Assembly (NCBI RefSeq): GCF_008271655.1 | Contig: NZ_VKKX01000022.1 | Span: 674,271 to 738,270, forward strand | Direction: 5' to 3' | DNA: 64,000 bases | Origin: Gemmobacter caeruleus | Lineage (GTDB): Bacteria; Pseudomonadota; Alphaproteobacteria; Rhodobacterales; Rhodobacteraceae | Shown here: positions 46,955 to 56,732 of the stretch, in pieces | Layout of the letters: every line of letters starts with the position of its first letter | Numbering within the stretch: position 1 is the first letter of the stretch | Program-made: the position numbers and the translations under genes | The notes under the pieces: generated by a model | Told to the model about the DNA's origin: nothing | The model's database searches: none | What the model saw: the letters and a program-made list of their open reading frames with translations, nothing else

Positions 46955-47728
46955 ATGACCCAGAAGATCGACCTCAACAGCGACCTCGGCGAAGGCTATG
47001 GCGCCTGGCAGATGGGCGATGACCCCGCCATGCTGGAGATCGTCAGCTCCGCCAATGTCGCCTGCGGCTTTCATGCGGGCGATCCGCTGACCATTCTGGC
47101 CACGCTGCGGGCGGCGGCGGCGCGCGGGGTCGCCGTGGGCGCGCATGTCTCCTACCCCGACCGCGTGGGCTTTGGCCGTCGCCCGATGGATGTGACCTCG
47201 GACGAGCTGACCGCCGATGTGATCTATCAGATCGGCGCCTTGCAGGGCCTGTGCGCGGCGGCGGGCACCCGGGTCAGCTATGTCAAGCCGCATGGCGCGC
47301 TTTATAACACCATCGCGCAGGATGCCCGGCAGGCCGCCGCCGTCATCGCCGGGATCAAGGCGGTGGACCCGTCGCTGGTGCTGATGGGCCTCGCCGGGGC
47401 GCCGGTGCTGGACCAGGCCCGCGCCGCGGGGCTTGCCACCGTGGCCGAGGCCTTTGGCGACCGCGCCTATACGCCCGACGGGCAACTGGTGTCGCGGCGC
47501 GTGGCGGGGGCGGTGCTGCATGACGCCGATCTGGTCGCGGCGCGCATGGCGCGTCTGGCCACCGAAGGCAGGATCGAGGCGATTGACGGATCGGTGCTGC
47601 ATCTGGCCGCCGACAGCATCTGCGTGCATGGCGACAGCCCCGGCGCGGTGGAGATGGCCCGCCGCATCCGCGCGGCGCTGGTCGCCGCCGGCGTCGCGAT
47701 CACCCCCTTTGCCGGAAAGGCCGCCTGA
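46955..47728 (+). CDS. pxpA: 5-oxoprolinase subunit PxpA (LamB/YcsF)
   Basis: A 257-residue LamB/YcsF protein, a subunit of prokaryotic ATP-dependent 5-oxoprolinase that opens the pyroglutamate ring to glutamate. Family motifs: [19 protein letters not shown] (5-23), [14 protein letters not shown] (33-46), [15 protein letters not shown] (63-77) and VKPHGALYN (109-117). It starts after CCGGAG. The next gene begins in its stop codon (TGATG overlap), showing operon structure. Confidence 0.92.
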   Translation: MTQKIDLNSDLGEGYGAWQMGDDPAMLEIVSSANVACGFHAGDPLTILATLRAAAARGVAVGAHVSYPDRVGFGRRPMDVTSDELTADVIYQIGALQGLCAAAGTRVSYVKPHGALYNTIAQDARQAAAVIAGIKAVDPSLVLMGLAGAPVLDQARAAGLATVAEAFGDRAYTPDGQLVSRRVAGAVLHDADLVAARMARLATEGRIEAIDGSVLHLAADSICVHGDSPGAVEMARRIRAALVAAGVAITPFAGKAA

Positions 47729-48513
47729 TGCGCCCCGACCCCGCCCTGGCCCGCGCCGCCCGCCTTGCCTGCCGCGACGGGCGCACCGCCCCGACCGCCG
47801 GCATGGCGCCCGGTTTCACGCAATGCAACATGATCTCGCTGCCGCGCGACTGGGCCTGGGATTTCCTGCTTTATGCGCAGCGCAACCCCAAGCCTTGCCC
47901 GGTGCTGGATGTCACCGATCCGGGCAGCCCGCAGACCCAGCTGGCGCCCGGTGCCGACCTGCGCACCGACCTGCCGCTGTATCGCGTCTGGCGCGATGGC
48001 GTGCTGACCGCTGAGGTCAGCGACGCCACAGACGCCTGGGCCGAACATCCCGACCTGGTCACCTTTCTGATCGGCTGTTCCTTCACCTTTGAAACGCCGC
48101 TGATGCAGGCCGGGATCGAGGTGCGCCATGTCACGCAGGGCTGCAATGTGCCGATGTATCTGACCAACCGCGCCTGCCGCCCGGCCGGGCGGCTGCATGG
48201 GCAGATGGTGATGTCGATGCGGCCCATTCCGGCGCATCGCGTGGCCGAGGCGGCAACCATCTCTGCCCGCTATCCGGCGGTGCATGGTGCCCCGGTCCAT
48301 ATCGGCGCGCCCGAGGGGCTGGGCATCGCCGATCTCGGCCGGCCCGATTTCGGCGATGCCGTCACGATCCGCCCCGGCGAGGTGCCGGTGTTCTGGGCTT
48401 GCGGGGTGACGCCGCAGGCCGCCGTCATGGCCTCGCGCCCGCCCTTTGCCATCACCCATGCACCCGGCTGCATGTTCATCACCGATATCCCCGATACCGA
48501 ATGGCAGGTGTGA
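47728..48513 (+). CDS. Putative hydro-lyase (DUF1445, YcsI type)
   Basis: A 261-residue D-glutamate-cyclase-like/DUF1445 protein, family homologue of B. subtilis YcsI. Characteristic segments are [24 protein letters not shown] (26-49), [17 protein letters not shown] and [10 protein letters not shown], followed by [12 protein letters not shown] with conserved Cys and Pro-Gln. Some members interconvert D-glutamate and 5-oxo-D-proline, which fits this operon: D-pyroglutamate could be handled too. It overlaps pxpA by one base, and the pxpB-pxpC gene starts 2 bases after its stop. Confidence 0.82.
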   Translation: MRPDPALARAARLACRDGRTAPTAGMAPGFTQCNMISLPRDWAWDFLLYAQRNPKPCPVLDVTDPGSPQTQLAPGADLRTDLPLYRVWRDGVLTAEVSDATDAWAEHPDLVTFLIGCSFTFETPLMQAGIEVRHVTQGCNVPMYLTNRACRPAGRLHGQMVMSMRPIPAHRVAEAATISARYPAVHGAPVHIGAPEGLGIADLGRPDFGDAVTIRPGEVPVFWACGVTPQAAVMASRPPFAITHAPGCMFITDIPDTEWQV

Positions 48514-48515
48514 AG

Positions 48516-50066
48516 ATGCGTTTTCTGCCTGTCAGCCCCCGCGCGGTTCTGGTTGAACTTGAGGATCTGGCGCAGACGCTGGCGCTGTTCGATGCGCTGA
48601 CCGCCGATCCGGTGGCGGGCGTGGCCGAGATCGTGCCGGCGGCGCGCACGCTGTTGGTGCGGCTGGCGCCCGGCCATGCGACCGGCCCCGCGCTGGTCGA
48701 GGCGATCATGGCCCGCCAGCCCGCGATGCGCCAAGGCAGCGACGCGGTGTCGGAGATGGTGGAGATTCCGGTGACCTATGATGGCGCCGATCTGGCCGAT
48801 GTGGCCGCCCATCTGGGGCTGAGCGTGGCCGAGGTCATCGCCGCCCATCAGGCCGCGACCTGGCAGGTGGCATTTTGCGGCTTTGCGCCCGGCTTTGCCT
48901 ATATGACCGGCGACGATCCGCGCTTTGACCTGCCGCGCCGTCCGGCACCGCGCACCCGCATTCCGGCGGGGTCGGTCGCGCTGGCGGGGCGGTTCTGCGG
49001 CATCTATCCGCAGGAAACCCCCGGCGGCTGGCAGTTGATCGGCCGGACCGAGGTGCCAATGTGGGATCTGGCGCGCGACCCGCCGGCGCTGTTGCGGCCC
49101 GGGGTGCGGGCGCGCTTTGTGCCGGCCCGCGGCAAGGTCACGGCTGTGCCCCGCGCGGTGCCGCAGCCCGAAGCGACGCCCGCGCTGACCGTCACCGCCA
49201 CCGCCTTTCCGATCCTGTTTCAGGATGCCGGCCGCCCCGGCCAGACCGGGCAGGGCGTCGCGGCCTCCGGTGCGCTTGATCTGGGCGCGCTGCGCCGGGC
49301 CAATCGCGCCGTGGGCAACCCCGCTGACGCCCCCGCGCTGGAAATCACGCTGGGTCCGGTGCGTCTGCGCGCCGAACAGGCGGTGACGCTGGCGCTGAGC
49401 GGCGCGATGGACCGGGCCGAGATCGCGGGCAGCGGCCCGGTCGATCCGCGCGCGCCCTTCGCGCTGGATGCGGGCGACGAGGTGTTGCTGCATCCGCCCG
49501 CCGCTGGCATGCGCAGCTACCTTGCGCTGCGGGGCGGGTTCGAGGTGGCGCCGGTGCTGGGATCGGCCGCGACCGATACGCTGGCCTTCATCGGCCCGCC
49601 CGAGGTGACCGCCGGCACCGGGCTGGGTGCCGCCCGCCGCCCGGCGCAGGCGGTGGCGCCACAGCCCCCCAGCCCCGCCCTGCCGCGCACCGGCGATCTG
49701 GTCACGCTGCCGGTGACGCTGGGCCCGCGCGCCGATTGGTTCACCCCCGAAATGGTCGCGCAGTTTCTGGCGACCGACTGGCTGGTCACGCCGCAATCCT
49801 CGCGCGTTGGCATCCGCTTGCAGGGCGACCAGCCGGTCACCCGCCCCGATGCGCGCGAACTGCCCTCCGAAGGCACGGAGACCGGCGCGATCCAGATCCC
49901 GCATTCCGGCCAGCCGGTGCTGTTTCTGGCCGATCACCCGCTGACCGGCGGCTATCCGGTCATTGCCACTGTCCTGCCCTCGGCCCTTGATCTGGCCGGG
50001 CAGATTCCGCCCGGCGCGCGCATCCGCTTTGCCGCAACCGCCCCCTTTGCCCCCATCCTTCGCTAG
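48516..50066 (+). CDS. Fused 5-oxoprolinase subunits PxpB-PxpC
   Basis: A 516-residue fusion of KipI-like PxpB (about 1-210; with AFCGFAPGFAYMTGDDPRF at about 115-133 and RTRIPAGSVALAG) and KipA-like PxpC (about 220-516; FQDAGRPGQTGQGVAASGALD, then SSRVGIRLQG and IQIPHSGQPVLFLAD). Separate subunits are the usual state; fusion puts them in one chain. Homologous domains in the same order, KipI and KipA type, occur in urea carboxylase. The ATG at 48516 is chosen for AGGTG upstream; a shorter-spaced one at 48501 is in frame. A biotin carboxylase gene follows nine bases later. Confidence 0.9.
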   Translation: MRFLPVSPRAVLVELEDLAQTLALFDALTADPVAGVAEIVPAARTLLVRLAPGHATGPALVEAIMARQPAMRQGSDAVSEMVEIPVTYDGADLADVAAHLGLSVAEVIAAHQAATWQVAFCGFAPGFAYMTGDDPRFDLPRRPAPRTRIPAGSVALAGRFCGIYPQETPGGWQLIGRTEVPMWDLARDPPALLRPGVRARFVPARGKVTAVPRAVPQPEATPALTVTATAFPILFQDAGRPGQTGQGVAASGALDLGALRRANRAVGNPADAPALEITLGPVRLRAEQAVTLALSGAMDRAEIAGSGPVDPRAPFALDAGDEVLLHPPAAGMRSYLALRGGFEVAPVLGSAATDTLAFIGPPEVTAGTGLGAARRPAQAVAPQPPSPALPRTGDLVTLPVTLGPRADWFTPEMVAQFLATDWLVTPQSSRVGIRLQGDQPVTRPDARELPSEGTETGAIQIPHSGQPVLFLADHPLTGGYPVIATVLPSALDLAGQIPPGARIRFAATAPFAPILR

Positions 50067-50075
50067 AGGCCCCGC

Positions 50076-51848
50076 ATGTCCCTGTTCGCCCATGGCCCCG
50101 ACCGCCCGCTGAAGCGTCTGCTCATTGCCAATCGCGGTGAAATCGCGCTGCGCATCATCCGCGCCTGTCGCGACGAAGGTATCGAGACAGTGGCGATCTA
50201 TGCCGACAGCGACCGCGACGCGCTGTTCGTGCATGCCGCCGATCAGGCCTTTGCGCTTGGCGGCGAGAAACCGGCCGAGACCTATCTGGATATCGGCAAG
50301 ATCCTTGATATCGCCGCGCGTTCCGGCGCCGGGGCGGTGCATCCGGGCTATGGCTTTCTGTCTGAGCGCGCCGATTTCGCGCAGGCGGTGCAGGATGCGG
50401 GGCTGATCTGGATCGGCCCCGACCCGGCGGTGATCACCGCGCTTGGCGACAAGATCGAGGCCCGCCGCATCGCCGAGGCCGTGGGCGCGCCGCTGGTCGC
50501 CGGCACGCCCGGCCCGGTCGAAAGCGCCGCCGAGGCGCTGGCCTTTGCCCGTGCCCATGGCCTGCCGATCGCCATCAAGGCGGCCTTTGGCGGCGGCGGG
50601 CGCGGCATGAAGGTGGCCTGGCAACTGGACGAGGTGGAAGAGCTGTTCGACAGCGCCACGCGCGAGGCGCTGACGGCCTTTGGCCGGGGCGAATGTTTCA
50701 TCGAACAATTCCTTGACCGCCCCCGCCATATCGAGGCGCAGGTGCTGGCCGACCGGCATGGCACGGTCAAGGTGATCGGCACGCGCGACTGTTCGTTGCA
50801 GCGCCGCAATCAGAAGCTGGTGGAGGAGGCCCCCGCCCCCTTCCTGACCGATGACCAGCGCGCGCGCATCCATGGCGCGGCGCAGCGCATCTGCGCCCAT
50901 GCCGGCTATAGCGGCGCCGGCACGGTCGAATTTCTTCTGTCGGCCAATGGCACCATTTCCTTTCTGGAGGTGAATACCCGCTTGCAGGTCGAACATCCGG
51001 TGACCGAGGAAACCACCGGCATCGACCTTGTGCGCGCCATGATCGCGGTCGCCTGCGGGGCGCGGCTGGCCGATGACCATGTGCCCGAGGCGCGGGGCCA
51101 TGCGATCGAGTTCCGCATCAATGCCGAAGACCCGGCGCGCGGCTTTCTGCCCACGCCCGGCCCGGTGACGCGGTTCGACGCGCCTTCGGGCCCGGGGGTG
51201 CGGCTCGATAGCGGCGTGGCGGCGGGCGGGGCGGTGTCGGGGTCGTTCGATTCGATGATGGCCAAGCTGATCGTGACCGGCGCCACCCGGGCCGAGGCGC
51301 TGCAACGCGCGGCGCGCGCGCTGGCCGAGTTCCGCATCGAGGGCGTGGCCTCGGTCCTGCCCTTTCACCGCGCCGTGCTGTCCGAACCCGATTTCCGCGC
51401 CGAGGCGGGCGCTTTTGCCGTTCATACCCGCTGGATCGAGACCGACTTTGCCGAGCGTCTGGCCGCCGCCGTGGCGCCCCATGCCCGGGTCAGCCCCGCG
51501 CCGACGGTGCCCATGTTGCGCCTTGCGATCGAAATCGACGGCAAGCGGCACGAACTGGGCCTGCCCGCCGGTCTGATGGCCGCGGCGCCCGGCAGCCCCC
51601 CCCCGGCCGAGGCACCGGCGGCCGAGGCCGATCCGGGCGATGTCACCGCGCCGATCCCCGGCACGCTGGCGAAATGGCAGGCCGAGGAGGGCGCCATGGT
51701 CGCGGCGGGCGAGGTCATCGCGGTGATGGAGGCGATGAAGATGGAAACCCGGGTCGAGGCGCATCGTGCCGGCCGTCTGCACCAGCGCGCGGCTGCGGGC
51801 GAGGTGCTGGCCTTTGGCGCCGTGCTGGCCCGGATCGACCCGGCCTGA
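50076..51848 (+). CDS. Biotin carboxylase with BCCP domain
   Basis: A 590-residue protein like the alpha subunits of acyl-CoA carboxylases. A complete biotin carboxylase ([22 protein letters not shown] at 14-35, [13 protein letters not shown], the ATP-grasp loop [13 protein letters not shown] and [14 protein letters not shown]) is joined to a C-terminal biotinyl domain with biotin Lys555 in EAMKMET. It lacks a carboxyltransferase partner in the window. It is shorter than PCC alpha (about 660), missing much of the middle bridge region. The operon position after PxpB-PxpC suggests it carboxylates an intermediate there; see findings. Confidence 0.88.
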   Translation: MSLFAHGPDRPLKRLLIANRGEIALRIIRACRDEGIETVAIYADSDRDALFVHAADQAFALGGEKPAETYLDIGKILDIAARSGAGAVHPGYGFLSERADFAQAVQDAGLIWIGPDPAVITALGDKIEARRIAEAVGAPLVAGTPGPVESAAEALAFARAHGLPIAIKAAFGGGGRGMKVAWQLDEVEELFDSATREALTAFGRGECFIEQFLDRPRHIEAQVLADRHGTVKVIGTRDCSLQRRNQKLVEEAPAPFLTDDQRARIHGAAQRICAHAGYSGAGTVEFLLSANGTISFLEVNTRLQVEHPVTEETTGIDLVRAMIAVACGARLADDHVPEARGHAIEFRINAEDPARGFLPTPGPVTRFDAPSGPGVRLDSGVAAGGAVSGSFDSMMAKLIVTGATRAEALQRAARALAEFRIEGVASVLPFHRAVLSEPDFRAEAGAFAVHTRWIETDFAERLAAAVAPHARVSPAPTVPMLRLAIEIDGKRHELGLPAGLMAAAPGSPPPAEAPAAEADPGDVTAPIPGTLAKWQAEEGAMVAAGEVIAVMEAMKMETRVEAHRAGRLHQRAAAGEVLAFGAVLARIDPA

Positions 51849-51918
51849 GCGGCGGCGAGGCGCCTTTCGTCACCGCCCTGTTTGCGCTATCAAAAGCTAG
51901 CAGAGATGGAGGAGACGC

Positions 51919-52965
51919 ATGGCCAATTTCCCGCAACGCTACAGCCCGGCCGCAGACCGCTATGACCGGATGGTCTATCGGCGCTGCGGCCAGTCGGGGC
52001 TGAAACTGCCGGCGGTCAGTCTGGGCCTGTGGCACAATTTCGGCGAAGACACGCCGCACGCGACCAAGCGGGCGATCTGTCAGGCCGCCTTTGACCACGG
52101 GATCACCCATTTCGATCTGGCCAACAATTACGGGCCCCCTTTCGGCAGCGCCGAAGAGGCCTTCGGCCAGATTCTGAAACAGGATTTTGCCGGGCTGCGC
52201 GATGAGCTGATCATCAGCTCCAAGGCCGGCTATGACATGTGGCCCGGCCCCTATGGCGAATGGGGCAGCCGCAAATACCTGATCGCCTCTTGCGACCAGA
52301 GCCTGAAGCGGATGGGTCTCGACTATGTCGATATCTTCTATTCGCATCGCTTTGACCCGGAAACGCCGCTGGAAGAAACCATGGGCGCGCTGGATCACAT
52401 CGTGCGGTCCGGCCGGGCGCTTTATGTCGGCATTTCCAGCTACAATTCCGCCCGCACCCGCGAGGCGGTGGCGATCCTGCGCCAGATGGGCACGCCGATG
52501 CTGATCCATCAGCCCAGCTACAACATGCTCAATCGCTGGATCGAACGCGACGGGCTGAAGGACACGCTGGCGGAACTGGGGGTCGGCTCCATCGCCTTCA
52601 CGCCGCTGGCGCAGGGGATCCTGACGCGGAAATATCTGGGGGGCATCCCGCAAGGCAGCCGCGCCGCGCAGGGCAAGAGCCTCGCGCCCGATACGATCAC
52701 GCCCCGCGCCCTTGAAAGCGTGCGCGCGCTGGATGCGCTGGCGCAGGCCCGCGGGCAGACGCTGGCCCAGATGGCGATCGCCTGGGTCTTGCGTGCGGGC
52801 GGCATCACCACGGCGCTGATCGGCGCCTCACGGCCCGAACAGGTGGTCGATTGCGCGGGCGCGGTGCGCAATCTCGATTTCACCGATCAGGAACTGGCCG
52901 AGATCGACCGCATCGCCGCCGATGAGGATATCAACCTCTGGGCGCGGTCGTCCGAACAGGTCTGA
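51919..52965 (+). CDS. Aldo/keto reductase (YghZ-like)
   Basis: A 348-residue NADPH-dependent TIM-barrel reductase of the YghZ/L-glyceraldehyde 3-phosphate reductase group. Conserved residues: Asp in HFDLANNYGPP (catalytic Asp-Tyr), Lys in ISSKAGYDM and His in DIFYSHRFDP (residues about 70-145), then GSIAFTPLAQGILTRKYL and IGASRPEQV for NADP. It detoxifies reactive aldehydes such as methylglyoxal. It is 70 bases after the carboxylase gene and may close the operon, or form its own unit; an inverted repeat follows. Confidence 0.9.
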   Translation: MANFPQRYSPAADRYDRMVYRRCGQSGLKLPAVSLGLWHNFGEDTPHATKRAICQAAFDHGITHFDLANNYGPPFGSAEEAFGQILKQDFAGLRDELIISSKAGYDMWPGPYGEWGSRKYLIASCDQSLKRMGLDYVDIFYSHRFDPETPLEETMGALDHIVRSGRALYVGISSYNSARTREAVAILRQMGTPMLIHQPSYNMLNRWIERDGLKDTLAELGVGSIAFTPLAQGILTRKYLGGIPQGSRAAQGKSLAPDTITPRALESVRALDALAQARGQTLAQMAIAWVLRAGGITTALIGASRPEQVVDCAGAVRNLDFTDQELAEIDRIAADEDINLWARSSEQV

Positions 52966-52977
52966 CCCCGACACCCG

Positions 52978-53017
52978 GCAGATCCGCCGCCCCATAACCC
53001 GGGCGCGGCGGATCTGC
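52978..53017 (+). terminator. 13-bp inverted repeat after the aldo/keto reductase gene
   Basis: GCAGATCCGCCGC (52978-52990) and GCGGCGGATCTGC (53005-53017) are perfect complements with a 14-base loop, 13 bases after the reductase stop. No T-tract follows, so it is either a factor-assisted terminator or a DNA-binding site. Confidence 0.55.
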
Positions 53018-53042
53018 GCGACCTGCCGCATTCGCAGGCGAA

Positions 53043-53073
53043 CAGGTCGATTCCACGCGCCATCAGGTCGATT
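53043..53073 (+). promoter_or_regulatory. Direct repeat CAGGTCGATT x2
   Basis: CAGGTCGATT occurs at 53043-53052 and 53064-53073, 21 bp apart, that is two helical turns, so a regulator could bind both on one face of the DNA. It is about 115 bp upstream of the candidate -24/-12 promoter, a normal distance for an enhancer. Which protein binds is unknown. Confidence 0.35.
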
Positions 53074-53168
53074 TTCGCCCGGCCTTCGCCCAATCCCGCG
53101 CCATTTCCCCACTCATCGCCCAATAATTCACCACGCACGCGCCGCGCCGCCAGATGCGGTGCTGCAAT

Positions 53169-53185
53169 GCGGCATGACCCTTGCG
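53169..53185 (+). promoter_or_regulatory. Candidate sigma-54 promoter of urtABCDE
   Basis: GCGGCATGACCCTTGCG fits the -24/-12 pattern: GG (53171-53172), ten bases, GC (53183-53184), with GGCA and TTGC core matches. Urea transporters are commonly nitrogen-controlled. It lies about 160 bp before the urtA start. Not tested. Confidence 0.4.
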
Positions 53186-53344
53186 ACCCGCCCCCGCCCC
53201 GCGCTTTTCTTGCCACGCGGGGTCACCCGCAAACCGGGACGGCACGCCATGTGCCGGGGGAACAGACAAACAGGGCCAAGGCACCGCAACGGGGCGCAAC
53301 CGCGCTGACCGATCGGCCAAGGCTTGCCAAAACGGGGAAGCAAC

Positions 53345-54643
53345 ATGAATCTCACGCGCCGTTCGCTCATGGCCACTGTCGCCGCGGCCATCGCCGCACC
53401 GATGGTCACGCCGCGCTTTGCCTTCGCGCAGGAAGCGCCGATCAAGGTCGGCATCCTGCATTCGCTGTCGGGCACGATGGCGATTTCGGAAACCACGCTG
53501 AAAGACACGATGCTGATGCTGATCGAGGCGCAGAACGCCAAGGGTGGCGTGCTGGGGCGCCAGCTTGAGGCGGTCGTGGTCGATCCGGCCTCGGACTGGC
53601 CGCTTTTCGCCGAAAAGGCGCGCGAGCTGCTGACCGTATCGAAGGTTGATGTGATGTTCGGCTGCTGGACCTCGGTCAGCCGCAAATCGGTGCTGCCGGT
53701 GATCGAAGAGCTGAACGGGCTGCTGTTCTATCCGGTGCAATATGAGGGCGAGGAATCGTCGAAGAACGTCTTCTACACCGGCGCCGCCCCGAACCAGCAG
53801 GCAATCCCGGCGGTGGACTATTATCTGGAGGAGCTGGGCATCCAGAAATTCGCCCTGCTCGGCACAGATTACGTCTATCCGCGCACCACGAACAACATCC
53901 TGGAAAGCTATCTCATCTCCAAGGGGATCGCGAAGGAAGACATCTTCGTGAATTACACCCCCTTCGGCCATAGCGACTGGTCCAAGATCGTGGCCGATGT
54001 CGTGGCGCTTGGCGCCGATGGCAAGAAGGTGGGCGTGGTCTCCACCATCAATGGCGACGCCAATATCGGCTTTTACAAGGAACTTGCCGCCGCCGGTGTT
54101 ACTGCCGACAAGTTGCCCGTCGTCGCCTTCTCGGTCGGCGAGGAGGAGCTTTCGGGCCTCGACACCACCAACCTTGTCGGCCATCTCGCCGCCTGGAACT
54201 ACTTCATGTCCGCCGAAACGCCCGAGAATGCCGAATTCATCAAGGCATGGAAGGCCTTCATCAAGGACGACAAGCGCGTCACCAATGACCCGATGGAGGC
54301 GCATTACATCGGCTTCAACATGTGGGTGAATGCCGTGACCCAGGCGGGCACGACCGCCGTCGATCCGGTGATCGACGCCATGGTCGGGCAGAAATTCCCG
54401 AACCTGACCGGCGGCGTGGCCGAGATGCTGCCGAACCACCACCTGACCAAGCCCGTGCTGATCGGCGAGATCCGCGCCGATGGTCAGTTCGATATCATCA
54501 GCCAGACCGAGCCGGTGCCCGGCGACGCCTGGACCGATTTCCTGCCGGAATCCGCGGTGCTGGAATCGGACTGGAAAGACCTGAAATGCGGCATGTACAA
54601 CACGCAGACCAAGACCTGCGTGCAGCTGACCTCGAACTACTGA
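53345..54643 (+). CDS. urtA: Urea ABC transporter, substrate-binding protein UrtA
   Basis: A 432-residue periplasmic protein that captures urea. An N-terminal signal (MNLTRRSLMATVAAAIAAP..., with twin Arg at 5-6) is cleaved near FAQE; it could use the Tat or Sec route. The mature chain matches UrtA: IKVGILHSLSGTMAISE, WTSVSRKSVLPVIEELNGLL, FYPVQYEGEESS and GTDYVYPRTTN. GGGGAAG precedes the ATG at 53345. It starts the five-gene urt operon; urtB is 54 bp downstream. Confidence 0.95.
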   Translation: MNLTRRSLMATVAAAIAAPMVTPRFAFAQEAPIKVGILHSLSGTMAISETTLKDTMLMLIEAQNAKGGVLGRQLEAVVVDPASDWPLFAEKARELLTVSKVDVMFGCWTSVSRKSVLPVIEELNGLLFYPVQYEGEESSKNVFYTGAAPNQQAIPAVDYYLEELGIQKFALLGTDYVYPRTTNNILESYLISKGIAKEDIFVNYTPFGHSDWSKIVADVVALGADGKKVGVVSTINGDANIGFYKELAAAGVTADKLPVVAFSVGEEELSGLDTTNLVGHLAAWNYFMSAETPENAEFIKAWKAFIKDDKRVTNDPMEAHYIGFNMWVNAVTQAGTTAVDPVIDAMVGQKFPNLTGGVAEMLPNHHLTKPVLIGEIRADGQFDIISQTEPVPGDAWTDFLPESAVLESDWKDLKCGMYNTQTKTCVQLTSNY

Positions 54644-54697
54644 ACTGAGACGACCCCGGGGGCGCACCCGCCCCCGGCCTTCCGAAAAGGGGTTCGG

Positions 54698-56635
54698 ATG
54701 CTGCGCTTTCTTCTGCCGCTCGTGATGGCGGCCTGTCTTGCCTTGCCGGTCTCGGCCCAGGGCCTCGCCGATCTGCTGACCGCCGAGCGGGCACAGATCG
54801 AAAAACCCTCGCGCCAGACCATCGGCCCGGTGATCGACGCCATCGTGGCGACCGGCGATCCGGCCGCGGCCGCGATGCTGCGCGCCTGGGCCGACAGGGG
54901 CTTGGGACTGCGCAAGGCCGATGGCGCCTTTCTGCGCATCGCGAAAACCGCCGATGGCTGGGCGCTGACGACGCTGGAGGGCCAGGATGCCGGCACCGCC
55001 GCCAAGGCCGATATCGTCGAGCTGAAGCCCAATGCCGGTGTGCGCGACCTGATCGGCGCCGCCCTTGTGCAATTCACCCTTTCCGATCCCGATCCCGCCC
55101 AGCGCACCCGCGCACTGGAGGCCATCGCGAAATCCCCCGCCGCCGCGCAGTTGCAACCGCTGCGCGCCTCGATCCCGGCCGAGACGGATGCCGCGCTCAA
55201 GGCCCGCAAGGAACGGCTTGCTACCTTCCTGACCCTGCAATTCGAACCCGACAGCGCCGCGCGCGTGGCCGCGATCGAAAGCCTGGCCGGCGATACCTCG
55301 CTGGAGGCAAGGGCCGCGCTGAACCCGCTGCTGGCCACCCGTCGCATGGCCGCCGCCGCCTTGCCCGCGGGCACCAACCTCGCCCAGCGCCTGACCCCGG
55401 GCCGCGACCTGACCGAAGCCGCGGCCTATGAGCTGCTGGTGGCGTCCGACCTCGCCCCCGCCCGCCTGACTTTGCAGGGTCAGAAAGACACCCTCGCCGC
55501 GCATCTGGCCGATGGCGCGGTGGCCGGCGTGCCGGTGGCCGATCTCGCGACCCAGGCAGGCCGTGACCGCGCTTATGAGGCACTGGAAAAGGCCGGCACC
55601 GTGCCCGCCGCCGCAACCGAGGCCGAGGTGAAATCCGCCCTCGCCGCCCATGTCTTCTACGACGCCTTCACCGAGCCCGACCCCGCCGTGACCAGCGCCG
55701 CCCGCGCCACGCTGTCCAGCATAGAGACCCGCGTCGGCGCCATGACGGCGGTCGATCTGGGGCTGGATGCGCTGTCGCTGGCCTCGATCTACTTTCTGGC
55801 CGCCATCGGCCTTGCCATCACCTTTGGCGTGATGCGGGTCATCAACATGGCCCATGGCGAATTCATCATGATGGGCGCCTACACGGGCTATGTCGTGCAA
55901 CAGCTGATCCCGAATTACACGGTCTCGATCATCGTCGCGCTGCCGCTGGCCTTTGCCGTGACCTTTGCCGCCGGCGTCGCGATGGAACGGCTGGTGATCC
56001 GCCACCTCTACAAGCGCCCGCTGGAAACGCTGCTGGCGACCTTCGGCATCTCCATCGCGCTGCAACAGATCGCCAAGAACATCTTCGGCACCCAGGCCCG
56101 CCCGCTCACGGCGCCGGCCTGGCTGGATGGGGCGCTCAGCCTCAATGACATCGTCTCGATCAGCTATATCCGCATCGCGATCTTCGTGCTGGCGCTGCTG
56201 TTCCTCGCCTTCTTCCTCTGGCTGATGAAACGCACCCGGCTGGGGCTGGAGGTGCGCGCGGTGACGCAGAACCCCGCCATGGCCGCCAGCATGGGGATCG
56301 ACCCCGACCGCATCAACATGCTGACCTTCGGCATCGGCTCCGGCATTGCCGGCATTGCGGGGGTCGCCATCGGCCTCTTCGCCAAGGTCACTTCGGAACT
56401 CGGCTCCGACTATATCGTGCAATCCTTCATGACCGTGGTCGTCGGCGGCGTCGGCAATATCTGGGGGGCGCTCGCGGGCGCGGCCATGATCGGCGGCTTC
56501 CAGAAGGTGATCGAGTGGCTGAACCCCTCGAACACGCTGGCCGCGCAGACCTACATGATCCTGTTCATCATCCTGTTCATCCAGTTCCGCCCCCGGGGCA
56601 TCATCGCCCTCAAGGGCCGCGCGGCGGGGGATTGA
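54698..56635 (+). CDS. urtB: Urea ABC transporter permease UrtB
   Basis: A 645-residue inner-membrane permease. After a signal peptide (1-20) comes a 320-residue helical periplasmic region specific to UrtB. The LivH-like permease domain then runs from about 345, with the VMRVINMAHGEFIMMGAY (about 375-392) motif and the EAA-type segment MAASMGIDPDRINMLTFGIGSG. About eight membrane helices lie in this half. It pairs with UrtC. A copy of a dispersed repeat separates it from urtC. Confidence 0.94.
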   Translation: MLRFLLPLVMAACLALPVSAQGLADLLTAERAQIEKPSRQTIGPVIDAIVATGDPAAAAMLRAWADRGLGLRKADGAFLRIAKTADGWALTTLEGQDAGTAAKADIVELKPNAGVRDLIGAALVQFTLSDPDPAQRTRALEAIAKSPAAAQLQPLRASIPAETDAALKARKERLATFLTLQFEPDSAARVAAIESLAGDTSLEARAALNPLLATRRMAAAALPAGTNLAQRLTPGRDLTEAAAYELLVASDLAPARLTLQGQKDTLAAHLADGAVAGVPVADLATQAGRDRAYEALEKAGTVPAAATEAEVKSALAAHVFYDAFTEPDPAVTSAARATLSSIETRVGAMTAVDLGLDALSLASIYFLAAIGLAITFGVMRVINMAHGEFIMMGAYTGYVVQQLIPNYTVSIIVALPLAFAVTFAAGVAMERLVIRHLYKRPLETLLATFGISIALQQIAKNIFGTQARPLTAPAWLDGALSLNDIVSISYIRIAIFVLALLFLAFFLWLMKRTRLGLEVRAVTQNPAMAASMGIDPDRINMLTFGIGSGIAGIAGVAIGLFAKVTSELGSDYIVQSFMTVVVGGVGNIWGALAGAAMIGGFQKVIEWLNPSNTLAAQTYMILFIILFIQFRPRGIIALKGRAAGD

Positions 56636-56660
56636 TCGCCATGACCTGCCAAGACGCATC

Positions 56661-56712
56661 TCCATCTGTTCAAAAATATCCCACGGGGGTGCGGGGGTGT
56701 GAAACCCCCGCC
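56661..56712 (-). repeat. Dispersed GATATTTTTGAACAGATGG repeat, copy A
   Basis: Read leftwards: GGGGG-TTTCACA-CCCCC hairpin, GCACCCCCGTG, then GGATATTTTTGAACAGATGG. It fills the urtB-urtC gap. Copy B is at 63125-63187. The G/C stem and T-run could act as a terminator on the minus strand. A 31-codon ORF (56641-56736) crossing it is a chance frame. Confidence 0.7.
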
Positions 56713-56732
56713 GCAACGCCGGAGGCCCCGCA

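Larger units (their letters stand above)
52966..53344 (+). other. Regulatory gap before urtA
   Basis: A 379-bp gap without a convincing gene. It contains a 13-bp perfect inverted repeat (52978-53017), a CGACCTG/CAGGTCG dyad, a direct repeat of CAGGTCGATT (53043-53073) and a candidate sigma-54 promoter (53169-53185). A minus-strand frame of 1281 codons across this region is a GC-bias shadow. Confidence 0.5.

Noticed and set aside
48270..51782. 1170-codon minus-strand frame opposite PxpBC and the biotin carboxylase
   Set aside because: Antisense shadow of two conserved proteins, with low-complexity Arg/His/Gly composition.
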